DNA from: Sphingomonas ginkgonis | GTDB lineage: Bacteria > Pseudomonadota > Alphaproteobacteria > Sphingomonadales > Sphingomonadaceae | Length of the DNA stretch: 64,000 nt | NCBI RefSeq assembly: GCF_003970925.1 | Contig: NZ_RWJF01000001.1 | Span: 2,722,501 to 2,786,500, forward strand | Reading direction: 5' to 3' | In this document: positions 33,711 to 42,547 of the stretch, in pieces | Numbering within the stretch: the first letter of the stretch is position 1 | Layout of the letters: each line of letters starts with the position of its first letter | Notes under the pieces: model-generated | Databases searched by the model: none | Told to the model about the DNA's origin: nothing | Seen by the model: only the letters and a program-made list of their open reading frames with translations | Translations under genes and position numbers: made by a program

Positions 33711-34316
33711 TCAGCTTCCGGGTACTCCGGTGCCATCCGGTGCCGCGGGGATGAGCGAGCAAGCGAGCGCTGCCGAGGCGGCGCCGATCGCCGCGCCGGC
33801 CACCACGTCGGACAGGAAATGGTTCTTGCTGGGGAGTTGCGCCGCGCAGATCGACAGCGCGCCGGCGGCAATCACCGGCGCCGCGCCGGGATAGTCGAGC
33901 ATCGCCGCTCCCGCCGCGGCGATCGTCCCCGCACTGTGACCCGACGGCATCGAGCGGAGATCCTTCTCCTTGCTCTGGCCGGGCTCCAGCGCGTAGCCGC
34001 GCCCTTCCAGCGTGGCGTTCGGGCGGGTCCGGTCGACGACGTTCTTCACCAGTCCCTTGGCGACCGTCGACAGCCCGTGCGCGCACAGCATCCGCAGCCC
34101 GGCCTGGCGCAGCCGCGGGTTGTGGGTGACGAGCGCACCGACGACGATTCCCGCCGACAGCAATTGCATCGGTGGCTGGTCGCCGAGCCCCGCGAACGCC
34201 TTGACCGAACGCCCCGGCTGTCGCTTGTCGTCGAGCTCGACCGCGCGCGCGACCGCCAGATCGACGCGTTCGATGGTCGTGAGCGGGCGGTCCTGCTGCT
34301 TGATCGGCTTGGTCAT
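33711..34316 (-). CDS. PAP2 family phosphatase
   Basis: 201-aa membrane phosphatase of the PAP2/phosphatidic acid phosphatase superfamily. The three active-site motifs are KNVVDRTRPN (KxxxxxxRP), MPSGHSAG (PSGH) and LPSKNHFLSDVVAG (SRxxxxxHxxxD variant in which Lys replaces Arg). Several hydrophobic helices lie around and after these motifs. It probably dephosphorylates lipid phosphates or undecaprenyl pyrophosphate. The Lys-for-Arg change is uncommon and might alter activity. It is divergent from trmB. Confidence 0.82.
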   Translation of the reverse strand: MTKPIKQQDRPLTTIERVDLAVARAVELDDKRQPGRSVKAFAGLGDQPPMQLLSAGIVVGALVTHNPRLRQAGLRMLCAHGLSTVAKGLVKNVVDRTRPNATLEGRGYALEPGQSKEKDLRSMPSGHSAGTIAAAGAAMLDYPGAAPVIAAGALSICAAQLPSKNHFLSDVVAGAAIGAASAALACSLIPAAPDGTGVPGS

Positions 34317-34381
34317 GACCCCTGAACGCCCGCCCTGGCCCGCTTGTGCCGCGCCGCGCTTGACGCTAGCCGCCCCACCCC

Positions 34382-35080
34382 ATGACCGCGTTCAAGCCGG
34401 GCGATCCCACCACCCTCAACCGTCTCTACGGCCGCTCGAGCGGACACAAGCTGCGCGCCGGGCAGCAGGAGCTCGTCGACCGGCTGCTGCCGCAGATCAG
34501 CGTCCCCGCCGACGGGCCGATCACCGCCGAGCGGCTGTTCGGCGAGCCGCGCCCGCTCCATTTCGAGATCGGCTTCGGCGGTGGCGAGCATCTCGCCAGC
34601 CGCGCCGACATGCTGCCCGACCATGGCTTCGTCGGGGCCGAGCCCTTCCTGAACGGCGTCGCGCAGGCGCTCGGCCACATCCGTGACCAGCGACTCGCCA
34701 ATGTCCGGCTGCACATGGGCGATGCGCTCGAGGTGCTCCGGAGGGTGCCCGACGGCGCCCTGTCCTTCCTTTACCTGCTCCACCCCGACCCATGGCCCAA
34801 GGCGCGCCATGCCAAGCGGCGGATGGTCAACGACGGCCCGCTGGCGCTGTTCGCCGAGAAGCTCAAGCCCGGCGGCGAACTCCGCATCGCCACCGACCAT
34901 CCCGTCTATCTCGACTGGGCGCTGATGATCATGCAGCGCCACGTCGCCACGTTCGAGTGGACGGCCGAGAGCCCGAGCGATTTCCTCGAGCCCAGCGGCG
35001 GCTGGATCCAGACCCGCTACGGCGCGAAGAGCCGGCGCGAGGGGCGGCGGCCTTATTATCTCCGCTACCGGCGGAGATAG
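34382..35080 (+). CDS. trmB: tRNA (guanine-N7-)-methyltransferase
   Basis: 232-aa SAM-dependent methyltransferase making m7G46 in tRNA. The SAM-binding motif is LHFEIGFGGGEHLASRA, the acceptor-site pattern is LLHPDPWPKARHAKRRMV, and a conserved TDHPVYLDWAL follows. The ending TRYGAKSRREGRRPYYLRY is also typical of TrmB. A complete, ordinary family member. Confidence 0.95.
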   Translation: MTAFKPGDPTTLNRLYGRSSGHKLRAGQQELVDRLLPQISVPADGPITAERLFGEPRPLHFEIGFGGGEHLASRADMLPDHGFVGAEPFLNGVAQALGHIRDQRLANVRLHMGDALEVLRRVPDGALSFLYLLHPDPWPKARHAKRRMVNDGPLALFAEKLKPGGELRIATDHPVYLDWALMIMQRHVATFEWTAESPSDFLEPSGGWIQTRYGAKSRREGRRPYYLRYRRR

Positions 35081-35145
35081 AAACGCCGGGCAACCTTTGC
35101 GAAAGCTCAAGCCTCTATGCTGCCGGCGTTGTTCCGGGGGGAAAG

Positions 35146-36147
35146 GTGGGCAAGCAACGCTTCGTGACGCTTGATGGCCTGCGGGGCTTGGCCGCCCTGG
35201 CGGTTCTGCTTCATCATGCGGTCCCCAAGCTGATGCCCGGGCATGTCCTGCTTCCAGCCGGCTACCTGTCGGTAGACTTCTTCTTCCTTCTCAGCGGCTT
35301 CGTGATCTCCGCCGTTTACGAGATGCGTTTCCCGAAAGGGCTTGGAAGCTTCGTCCGGACCCGTCTTGTTCGGCTGGTGCCAACCATGTGGTGCGGCATC
35401 TTGCTGGGCGCACTCCTGGCCTCCTGGCGAGGAATGGATCTCGTCGAGCTGAGGCTCTCCGCCGCGCTGCTCTTTATCCCCCTGGTTTTCGGCAATTTCG
35501 GCCTGTTCGCTCTGAACGGGGTCCAATGGTCGCTCTATTTCGAGTTGGTCGCCAACTACGTCCATGGTCTGCTGATCTGGCGCATGCCGACCTACTGGAT
35601 CGCAGTGATCGCACTCTGCGCCTATGCCAGCCTCGGCCTGCTGAGCGATCACTTCGGATCGATGGCCTTCGGCGATCGAGATGCGAACTTCGCCGCAGGC
35701 TATGCCAGGGTTGCGGCAAGCTACCTCGGCGGCGTTCTCGTCTTCCGCTCCTGGCAACAGGGAAGGCTTCTTGACCTGTCCGGTCTCAACCCGTTCCTCC
35801 TGTTCGCCCTCGTCATGGCGATTTCCTGCTGGTTCGGACCGAAGTTCGATTTCGCCGCCGTGCTGGTCTGGCCGCTGGTGTTGATCGCCGGCATCCAGCA
35901 CCAGACCAGGTTCGAGGCGCTCTGCGCGTTCGGTGGCGCCGTCTCCTTTCCCCTGTACGCCGTTCATCTGCCCATCGTGGACGGCACGCTTCTCGCGCTT
36001 GGGACCGGCGCGAGCCAAGCCGCCTTCGCCTGCGTCTGCGCACTGGGCGTCGCCATGCTGCCGATGCAGCTGAAACGGCTCCGGAGCAGGCTGGCGGCAG
36101 CAGGGCCTGTTACCAGTGCGGCCGCCGGACAACCGCTCACGCGATGA
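35146..36147 (+). CDS. Acyltransferase 3 family membrane protein (OafA-like)
   Basis: 333-aa integral membrane O-acyltransferase. The N-terminal signature FVTLDGLRGLAALAVLLHHA (about 6-25, with the catalytic His pair), then SVDFFFLLSGFVIS, identifies the acyltransferase 3 family. About ten TM helices follow, with QWSLYFELVANY in the middle. Such enzymes acetylate or succinylate surface polysaccharides or lipids. The GTG start with a purine-rich GGGGGGAAAG upstream is the best available. Somewhat lower GC than neighbours. Its last 11 bases overlap the convergent carbonic anhydrase. Confidence 0.87.
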   Translation: MGKQRFVTLDGLRGLAALAVLLHHAVPKLMPGHVLLPAGYLSVDFFFLLSGFVISAVYEMRFPKGLGSFVRTRLVRLVPTMWCGILLGALLASWRGMDLVELRLSAALLFIPLVFGNFGLFALNGVQWSLYFELVANYVHGLLIWRMPTYWIAVIALCAYASLGLLSDHFGSMAFGDRDANFAAGYARVAASYLGGVLVFRSWQQGRLLDLSGLNPFLLFALVMAISCWFGPKFDFAAVLVWPLVLIAGIQHQTRFEALCAFGGAVSFPLYAVHLPIVDGTLLALGTGASQAAFACVCALGVAMLPMQLKRLRSRLAAAGPVTSAAAGQPLTR

Positions 36148-36844
36148 AGGTCACCCGCCCCTCGTCGAGGTCGTAGCGCGCCCCGACGATCATCAGCCTG
36201 CCCTTTTCCAGCGGCTCTTCGAGCAACGAACCGGGGGCGTGGCGGAGCTGGTCGACGACGCGGCGGACGTTGGCCTGGACCGCGGCCTCGGTGGCTTCCG
36301 CACCGCTGATCCCGTGCACCGCCTCACGCGCCGTGGGAACGATCGGGGCGACCATCGCGCCGAGGCTGGCGGGGAGCGCGGTGCCCTTGGTCGCGACCTC
36401 GACCGCGGCGTTCACGGCACCGCACCGCTCGTGCCCGAGCACGACGATCAGCGGCGCGCCGAGATGCTCGACCGCATATTCGATCCCGCCCATCTCGAGC
36501 GGGGTCACGCTGTGGCCGGCGTTTCGGACCACGAACAGCTCGCCCAGCCCGGTCGAGAAGAGCAGCTCTGGCGCGACCCGGCTGTCGGCGCAGCTGACGA
36601 TGACGGCATAGGGGTGCTGCGCCTTGGCGAGGCCGCCGACCATGCTCGCCGGGTGAAGCGCCGCGCCGCCAGCGAGAAAGCGCGCGTTGCCGGCCTTGAG
36701 CCGGGCCAGCGCCTCCGCCGGGCTGGGACCCGCGGGCGCCTCGGCTGGGTTTGCGAGCGCCAGCGCAGGCGGGAAGCAGAGCGCGGCGGCGCCGGCGATC
36801 GTGGCGGTGAGCAGGGAACGGCGATTGAAATCGGCTGATGGCAT
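36137..36844 (-). CDS. Beta-carbonic anhydrase with Tat signal
   Basis: 235-aa beta-class carbonic anhydrase. Zinc ligands are Cys in SCADSRVAPE (CxDSR) and His/Cys in VVLGHERCGAV (HxxC). The N-terminus NRRSLLTATIAGAAALCFPP is a twin-arginine signal, so the enzyme is probably folded and exported to the periplasm, which is unusual compared with the cytoplasmic majority. The start at 36844 has AAGGACC upstream and gives exactly this signal; a longer frame exists. It converts CO2 and bicarbonate. Monocistronic. Confidence 0.9.
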   Translation of the reverse strand: MPSADFNRRSLLTATIAGAAALCFPPALALANPAEAPAGPSPAEALARLKAGNARFLAGGAALHPASMVGGLAKAQHPYAVIVSCADSRVAPELLFSTGLGELFVVRNAGHSVTPLEMGGIEYAVEHLGAPLIVVLGHERCGAVNAAVEVATKGTALPASLGAMVAPIVPTAREAVHGISGAEATEAAVQANVRRVVDQLRHAPGSLLEEPLEKGRLMIVGARYDLDEGRVTFIA

Positions 36845-36996
36845 GAGAGGTCCTTTCTCCCTCCGCCTTAGGTGGCCGGCAGGAGTGGCCGGGCCGCTCG
36901 CCGCGGGATCTGCTCCGTTTCGAACCGTTCGCGCCACTCCTTGCGGACCGCGTCGGCGGGCGTAGGATGGGCTGGCGCGTTCTTGGCGGAGGCTCC

Positions 36997-37395
36997 ATGC
37001 TGAGGTTCGTCCTGTTGCTCCCGCTCGCCGGGCTTACCGCCTGCACCTACGCCCGCACCACCATGCTCGGTCCCGACACGGCGCTCGTTGCGGTCTCCGA
37101 TTCGGAGGGATCGACCGTCGCCGTCCAGCGCAAGGCGATGACCACCGCCGCGCGGGAGGGCCGCCGCCGCGGCTTCGACTATTTCGGCGTCCTCGCGAGC
37201 GACGAGGGCCGGGAAGCCTCGACCGGTCTCGACCGCGGGCAGATCCCCACCCCGGACGACTCGCGCGCGCAGAGCGTCGGGAGCGCGACCTATGTCAGCG
37301 CCGCCGCCGCGCTCCGGGTCCGCTACTATCGCCGCGGCGAGCTTCCGCCGGCCGCGACGGGCCTCTACAGCACCGCCGTGCTGCGGCCCCGCTGA
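36997..37395 (+). CDS. Putative small lipoprotein
   Basis: 132-aa protein with a type II signal peptide: MLRFVLLLPLAGLTAC with lipobox LTAC, so Cys16 would be lipidated by Lgt, LspA and Lnt. The rest is a compact charged domain (RRRGFDYFGVLASDEG, ATYVSAAAALRVRYY) without a domain name that I can give with confidence. The start is fixed by a GGAGG site just upstream. Convergent with the sugar dehydrogenase-like gene. Confidence 0.75.
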   Translation: MLRFVLLLPLAGLTACTYARTTMLGPDTALVAVSDSEGSTVAVQRKAMTTAAREGRRRGFDYFGVLASDEGREASTGLDRGQIPTPDDSRAQSVGSATYVSAAAALRVRYYRRGELPPAATGLYSTAVLRPR

Positions 37396-37414
37396 GCGCC
37401 GGTCCCCGACGCCC

Positions 37415-38644
37415 TCAGCGCGCCGGGTCGAGCCGGAGCAGCCGGCCTTCGTCCTCGAGCAGGTAGACGCTGCCGTCGGGGCCCTGCTCCACCTCGCGGA
37501 TCCGGGCGCCCATGTCCCACTGGTCGGCCTTCTCCGCCCGGTCGCCGTCGAGGTGAACCCGGATCAGCGCCTGCCCCGACAGCGCGCCGAGCAGTAGGTC
37601 GTTCTTCCACCCGGGGAACTTCGCCCCGGTGTAGACGATCAGCCCGGCCGGCGACACTGACGGGTTCCAGAAGACCTTGGGCGGCTCGAACCCGTCGCCC
37701 GCCTTGTGGTCGGGGATGTCGACTCCATCGTAATTGCTGCCGTTCGAGGCCCGCGGCCAGCCATAGTTGCGGCCAGGCAGGATGAGGTTGACCTCGTCGC
37801 CGCCCTTCGGCCCCATCTCGATCTCCCACAGCTTGCCGTCTGGCGCGAAGGCGAGCCCGAGCGGGTTGCGGTGCCCGCTCGACCAGGTCTCGGCCGGGGT
37901 CAGGTTGGGTCCGGGCCAGCGGAAGCTCCGCCCGCTCGCCTTGCCGGCCGCGACGGTGTCCTTGGGCGGCGCGGTGATGCTGACGCTCGCCGCGCCAATC
38001 TTGCCCGCCAGCGGGTTGCCCGGGGCCGGCTGCCCGTCGAGGGTCAGGTGAAGGATCTTGCCGAGCGGCTGGCTCGGATCCTGCGCCGGCGTGAAGCGCT
38101 GCCGCTCGCCCGAGGAGAGGAATAGCGAGCGGCCGTCGGGCGCGAAAGCGATGCGGGCGCCGAACTGGCCGCCCTCGCCGCCCGCCGGGTCATGCCAGAT
38201 GACCTTGAGGCCGGTCAGCCGCCAAGTGCCGCCCCCGGCCAGCGTCGCCCGGGCGAGCGCCAGTCCGCTGCCGCCCGCCGCCGACGGCTCGGAATAGGTG
38301 AGATAGACCGCCTTGCTGCTGGTGAAGTCGGGCGCGGGAACGACGTCGAGCAGGCCGCCCTGCCCCGAGAAGAGCACGTCGGGTCCGCCGCTCACCGGCT
38401 TCTTGGTTTTGGCCACCACGTCGACCAGCCAGATCCGGCCTTCCTTCTCGGTGACCAGCGCCTGATTTCCCATTCCGGGCAGGAACGCCATGGCCCATGC
38501 GGAACTGAAACTGGTTAGGGGCGTAACGGTGAAGGGACGGCCGCCGCCCGAGGGCGCGGCGCTGTCGGCCTTGGAGGAGTTTGCTGAACAGGCTGCGAGC
38601 GCACAACAGGCAAGCAGCCACTGGGACGCCTTCGATTTCATCAT
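37415..38644 (-). CDS. PQQ-dependent sugar dehydrogenase-like lipoprotein
   Basis: 409-aa periplasmic beta-propeller enzyme of the soluble glucose/aldose dehydrogenase (YliI/Asd) family. A lipoprotein signal (MMKSKASQWLLACCALAAC) precedes the propeller. Marks are GQGGLLDVVPAPDF, ETWSSGHRNPLGLAF (catalytic His region), WEIEMGPKGGDEVNL and GRNYGWPRASNG. It would oxidise aldose sugars with PQQ and pass electrons to the respiratory chain. The ATG at 38644 has CAGGAGAAA upstream. It is divergent from the type III PKS with only about 50 bases between. Confidence 0.88.
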   Translation of the reverse strand: MMKSKASQWLLACCALAACSANSSKADSAAPSGGGRPFTVTPLTSFSSAWAMAFLPGMGNQALVTEKEGRIWLVDVVAKTKKPVSGGPDVLFSGQGGLLDVVPAPDFTSSKAVYLTYSEPSAAGGSGLALARATLAGGGTWRLTGLKVIWHDPAGGEGGQFGARIAFAPDGRSLFLSSGERQRFTPAQDPSQPLGKILHLTLDGQPAPGNPLAGKIGAASVSITAPPKDTVAAGKASGRSFRWPGPNLTPAETWSSGHRNPLGLAFAPDGKLWEIEMGPKGGDEVNLILPGRNYGWPRASNGSNYDGVDIPDHKAGDGFEPPKVFWNPSVSPAGLIVYTGAKFPGWKNDLLLGALSGQALIRVHLDGDRAEKADQWDMGARIREVEQGPDGSVYLLEDEGRLLRLDPAR

Positions 38645-38696
38645 TTTCTCCTGCGCGCCGCCCCCGCGGACCGCTTCATGTAGAAAGCCTCCGCCC

Positions 38697-39743
38697 CTGC
38701 GACCGGTTCCCCTGCTATCCCTCGCCACCGCGACCCCGCCCTTCCGCCTGCCGCAAGCGGAAGCCAAGGCGCTCAGCCGAGACCTGTTCGAAGGCCGCAA
38801 GGGCCTGTTCGAACGCCTGTCCGGCGTGTTCGACAATGCCGGCATCGAGGGTCGCGACCTGGTCGCGCCGGTCGACTGGTACCGCGAGCCGCACGGCTAT
38901 GAATCGCGCAACCGGCTCTATCTCGAGAGTTCGGAAGCGCTGTTCGAAACGGCCGCGGCCGCGGCGCTCGAGCGTGCCGGGCTGAAGGCCAGCGACATCG
39001 ACGGCATCGTCACCGTCTCGACCACCGGCATCGCCACCCCCAGCCTCGAGGCGCGGGTCGCGCCGCGAATGGGGTTCCGCGACAATGTCCGGCGCGTCCC
39101 CCTGTTCGGGCTCGGCTGCGCCGGCGGGGTCGGCGGGCTCGCCACCGCGGCGCGGCTGGCGGGCAGCGAGCCGGGCAGCCGCTGGCTGTTCGTCACCATC
39201 GAGACCTGCTCCATCTCGATCCGGCTCGACAGCGACGATCCGGCCTCGCTGGTGGCGACCGCCCTGTTCGGCGACGGCGCCGCGGCCTGCGTGGTCGGCG
39301 GCGCGGAAGGAACCGGGCTGGCGACCATCACCAGGGCCGGCGAGCGGCTGTGGCCCGACACGCTCGGGATCATGGGCTGGCGGGTCGAGGATCCGGGCTT
39401 CGCGGTGGTGTTCGACCGCGCGATCCCGCCCTTTATCACCGCCGAGCTCAACGGCGCGGTCGCCGGTCTGCTCGCCGACTTCGGCCGCGAGTGGAGCGAC
39501 ATCGACCGGCTTTGCTGCCATCCCGGCGGCGCCAAGGTCATCCAGGCGATCGAAGAGGCGATGACGCTCGAGCCCGGCACGCTCGACCTCGAGCGCGAGG
39601 TGCTTCGAGACCATGGCAACATGAGCGCCCCGACCGTGCTGTTCGTGCTCGACCGGCTGCTGGGCCGGGGCTTGCCCAACACGGTGCTGATGACCGCCTT
39701 CGGGCCGGGCTTCACCTGCGCCGGAATGCTGCTGCAGCGATGA
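38697..39743 (+). CDS. Type III polyketide synthase (chalcone/stilbene synthase family)
   Basis: About 348-aa type III PKS that extends an acyl-CoA starter with malonyl-CoA to form alkylresorcinol or alkylpyrone products. Catalytic residues are Cys in FGLGCAGGVGG, His in LCCHPGGAKV and Asn in DHGNMSAPTV. The conserved N-terminus LLSLATATPPFRLPQAEA begins near 38712, but no ATG, GTG or TTG lies in frame just before it. The CTG at 38697 is my best guess; the frame stays open upstream into the divergent gene, where starts would add about 40-70 unrelated residues. It is translationally coupled to an ICMT-like methyltransferase. Confidence 0.85.
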   Translation: MRPVPLLSLATATPPFRLPQAEAKALSRDLFEGRKGLFERLSGVFDNAGIEGRDLVAPVDWYREPHGYESRNRLYLESSEALFETAAAAALERAGLKASDIDGIVTVSTTGIATPSLEARVAPRMGFRDNVRRVPLFGLGCAGGVGGLATAARLAGSEPGSRWLFVTIETCSISIRLDSDDPASLVATALFGDGAAACVVGGAEGTGLATITRAGERLWPDTLGIMGWRVEDPGFAVVFDRAIPPFITAELNGAVAGLLADFGREWSDIDRLCCHPGGAKVIQAIEEAMTLEPGTLDLEREVLRDHGNMSAPTVLFVLDRLLGRGLPNTVLMTAFGPGFTCAGMLLQR

Positions 39744-40267
39744 CCCACCCGCTCTGGCCGGCGATCGCCATTCTCGCCTTCGTGACGCTGCAGCGGCTGC
39801 TCGAGCTGCCGCTCGCCCGCGCCAACACCCAGCGGCTGCTCGCGGCGGGGGCGAAGGAATTTGCGCCCGGCCACTACCCGCTGATCGTCGCGGTGCATGC
39901 CAGCTGGCTGGCCACCCTGTGGTGGCTGACGCCCGGCCGTCCGATCAGCGTCCCGCTCCTGCTGCTGTTCGGCCTGCTGCAGGTGGCGCGCATCTGGGTG
40001 CTACGGACGCTCGGCCCGCGCTGGACGACTCGGATCATCGTGCTGCCGGGCAAGCCGCTGGTGCTCGGCGGTCCCTATCGCTTCGTGAAGCACCCCAACT
40101 ATATCGTCGTCGCGGGCGAGCTGGCGGTGCTTCCGCTGGTGTTCGGATTGCCGGTCGTGGCGCTCGTCTTCACCGTGTTGAACGGGCTGGTGCTGGCGAT
40201 CCGGATCCGCGCCGAGGACCGCGCGCTCGCCGAGTCCGCTTCCCCGTTGCAGAGCCTGCAGCCTTAG
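39740..40267 (+). CDS. Isoprenylcysteine carboxyl methyltransferase-like membrane enzyme
   Basis: 175-aa membrane methyltransferase of the ICMT/PEMT-like family: four to five TM helices and the C-terminal SAM-binding block GGPYRFVKHPNYIVVAGE then NGLVLAIRIRAEDRAL. Its ATG overlaps the PKS stop (ATGA). In other bacteria the same pair (BpsA-BpsB, SrsA-SrsB) makes methylated alkylpyrones or alkylresorcinols, so this protein probably O-methylates the PKS product in the membrane. That role is inferred from the pairing. Confidence 0.85.
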   Translation: MTHPLWPAIAILAFVTLQRLLELPLARANTQRLLAAGAKEFAPGHYPLIVAVHASWLATLWWLTPGRPISVPLLLLFGLLQVARIWVLRTLGPRWTTRIIVLPGKPLVLGGPYRFVKHPNYIVVAGELAVLPLVFGLPVVALVFTVLNGLVLAIRIRAEDRALAESASPLQSLQP

Positions 40268-40366
40268 CCTATATCGCTTCTCGTCTCCTCGACATCGTCA
40301 GATGCCTGAGGCTGGGCCCTCCCGGGTCCGGTCCGACGAACGCTTGCACCTAGACCAAGGACTTGA

Positions 40367-40906
40367 ATGGCCGATCTCGCCGCCCTGACCCAGCTGATCG
40401 AGCCGGAGGTGAAGAGCCTCGGCTTCGCGCTGGTGCGCGTCGCGATGATCGGCGGCACGTCCGACCCGACGCTGCAGGTGATGGCCGAGCGGCCCGACAC
40501 GCGCCAGCTCGACCTCGCCGACTGCGAGGCGATCTCGCGCCGCCTCTCCGACCGGCTCGACGCGGAAGAAGCCGCCGGGCGCGACCCGATCGACGAGGCC
40601 TACCGGCTCGAGGTCAGCTCGCCCGGGATCGACCGGCCGCTGACCCGCCGCGCCGACTATCGCGACTGGGCCGGGCACGAGGCCCGGCTTAAGCTCGCCG
40701 AGGTGGTCGACGGCGCCAAGCAGGTGTCGGGCGAGATCGAGGGCATCGACGGCGACACCGTCCGCATCGGCTCGCCCAAGGGCACCCGCGAGATCCCGTT
40801 CGACAAGATCCAGTCGGCCAAGCTGCTGCTCACCGACAAGCTCATCAACGCCACCGCGCCGCTCAGCACCGAGGGCGCCGATTCCATCCAGACCATAGAA
40901 GGTTAA
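40367..40906 (+). CDS. rimP: Ribosome maturation factor RimP
   Basis: 179-aa factor for 30S subunit assembly. The N-terminal domain has DLADCEAISRRLSDRLDAE and the conserved YRLEVSSPGIDRPLTRRADY; a C-terminal SH3-like beta domain follows. First gene of the rimP-nusA-ylxR-infB operon, with nusA starting six bases downstream. The roughly 100 bases before it, after the ICMT gene, probably hold the operon promoter (no clear boxes). Confidence 0.94.
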   Translation: MADLAALTQLIEPEVKSLGFALVRVAMIGGTSDPTLQVMAERPDTRQLDLADCEAISRRLSDRLDAEEAAGRDPIDEAYRLEVSSPGIDRPLTRRADYRDWAGHEARLKLAEVVDGAKQVSGEIEGIDGDTVRIGSPKGTREIPFDKIQSAKLLLTDKLINATAPLSTEGADSIQTIEG

Positions 40907-40912
40907 GACCGC

Positions 40913-42547
40913 ATGGCCACCGCCGCCCCCGCTTCGGTTTCCGCCAACAAGGCCGAGCTGCTCGCGATCGCCGACAGCGTCGCGCGCGAGAAGCTGATCG
41001 ACCGGACGATCGTCATCGAGGCGATGGAAGACGCGATCCAGCGCGCGGCCCGCGCCCGCTACGGCGCCGAGAACGACATCCGCGCCAAGCTCGACCCGCA
41101 GTCGGGCGACCTTCGCCTGTGGCGCGTGCTCGAGGTGGTCGAGGAGGTCGAGGACTATTTCAAGCAGGTCGATCTGAAGGGCGCGCAGAAGCTCAAGAAG
41201 GACGCCGGCCTCGGCGACTTCATCGTCGATCCCCTGCCCCCGATCGAATTCGGGCGGATCGCCGCGCAGGCCGCCAAGCAGGTCATCTTCCAGAAGGTCC
41301 GCGACGCCGAGCGCGAGCGCCAGTACGAGGAGTTCAAGGACCGCGCCAACGAGGTCATCACCGGCGTCGTCAAGCGGGTCGAGTTCGGCCACGTCGTCGT
41401 CGACCTCGGCCGGGCCGAGGGTGTGATCCGCCGCGACCAGCAGATCCCGCGCGAGATGGTCCGCGTCGGCGACCGCATCCGCTCGCTGATCATGCGCGTC
41501 GCCCGCGAGGCGCGCGGCCCGCAGATTTTCCTCAGCCGCGCGCATCCCGAGTTCATGAAGAAGCTGTTCGCGCAGGAAGTGCCCGAGATCTACGACGGCA
41601 TCATCGAGATCAAGGCCGCCGCGCGCGACCCGGGCTCGCGCGCCAAGATCGGCGTGATCAGCTACGACAGCTCGATCGACCCGGTCGGCGCCTGCGTCGG
41701 CATGAAGGGCAGCCGAGTCCAAGCGGTGGTCCAAGAGCTGCAGGGCGAGAAGATCGACATCATCCCGTGGAGCGAGGACACCGCGACCTTCGTCGTCAAC
41801 GCGCTCCAGCCGGCGACCGTCAGCCGCGTCGTCATCGACGAGGAAGAGAGCCGGATCGAGGTGGTGGTCCCCGACGACCAACTCAGCCTGGCGATCGGCC
41901 GCCGCGGGCAGAACGTCCGCCTGGCGAGCCAGCTGACCGCCTCGCAGATCGACATCCTGACCGAGCAGGACGCGAGCGAGAAGCGCCAGAAGGAGTTCGT
42001 CGAGCGCTCCGAGATGTTCCAGAACGAGCTGGACGTCGACGAGACGCTCGCCCAGCTGCTGGTCGCCGAAGGCTTCACCAGCCTCGAGGAAGTCGCCTAT
42101 GTCGAGGCGGACGAGATCGCCTCGATCGAGGGGCTCGACGACGACATTGCCTCCGAGCTGCAGAGCCGCGCAAACGAGGCGCTGGAGCGGCGCGAGGCGG
42201 CGGCGCGCGAGCAGCGCCGCTCGCTCGGCGTCGACGATGCGCTGGCCGAGCTTCCGCACCTCACCGAGGCGATGCTGGTGACGCTCGGCAAGGCCAATAT
42301 CCGCACGCTGGACGACCTCGCCGACCTCGCCACCGACGAGCTGGTGCAGAAGAAGCGGCCGGAGCCGCGCCGCCGCGCCGAAAACGCCCGCGAGAACCGC
42401 CCGGAGGACAAGGGCGGTGTGCTCGCCGAGTACGGCCTGTCGGAAGAGCAGGGCAACGAGATCATCATGGCCGCCCGCGCCCACTGGTTCGAGGACGAGG
42501 ATCAGCCCGCAGTCGAGGAGGCCGCCGATGCGGACTCCCCGCAATGA
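40913..42547 (+). CDS. nusA: Transcription termination/antitermination factor NusA
   Basis: 544-aa RNA-polymerase-binding factor. In order: N-terminal RNAP-binding domain (1-130), S1 domain (about 140-205, GVVKRVEFGHVVVDLG), two KH domains (about 235-345, including IGVISYDSSIDPVGACVGMK and DDQLSLAIGRRGQNVRLA in parts), and C-terminal acidic repeats with helix-hairpin-helix LVAEGFTSLEEVAYVE. It controls pausing, termination and rRNA antitermination. Its last 20 bases overlap the ylxR start. Usual alphaproteobacterial length. Confidence 0.96.
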   Translation: MATAAPASVSANKAELLAIADSVAREKLIDRTIVIEAMEDAIQRAARARYGAENDIRAKLDPQSGDLRLWRVLEVVEEVEDYFKQVDLKGAQKLKKDAGLGDFIVDPLPPIEFGRIAAQAAKQVIFQKVRDAERERQYEEFKDRANEVITGVVKRVEFGHVVVDLGRAEGVIRRDQQIPREMVRVGDRIRSLIMRVAREARGPQIFLSRAHPEFMKKLFAQEVPEIYDGIIEIKAAARDPGSRAKIGVISYDSSIDPVGACVGMKGSRVQAVVQELQGEKIDIIPWSEDTATFVVNALQPATVSRVVIDEEESRIEVVVPDDQLSLAIGRRGQNVRLASQLTASQIDILTEQDASEKRQKEFVERSEMFQNELDVDETLAQLLVAEGFTSLEEVAYVEADEIASIEGLDDDIASELQSRANEALERREAAAREQRRSLGVDDALAELPHLTEAMLVTLGKANIRTLDDLADLATDELVQKKRPEPRRRAENARENRPEDKGGVLAEYGLSEEQGNEIIMAARAHWFEDEDQPAVEEAADADSPQ

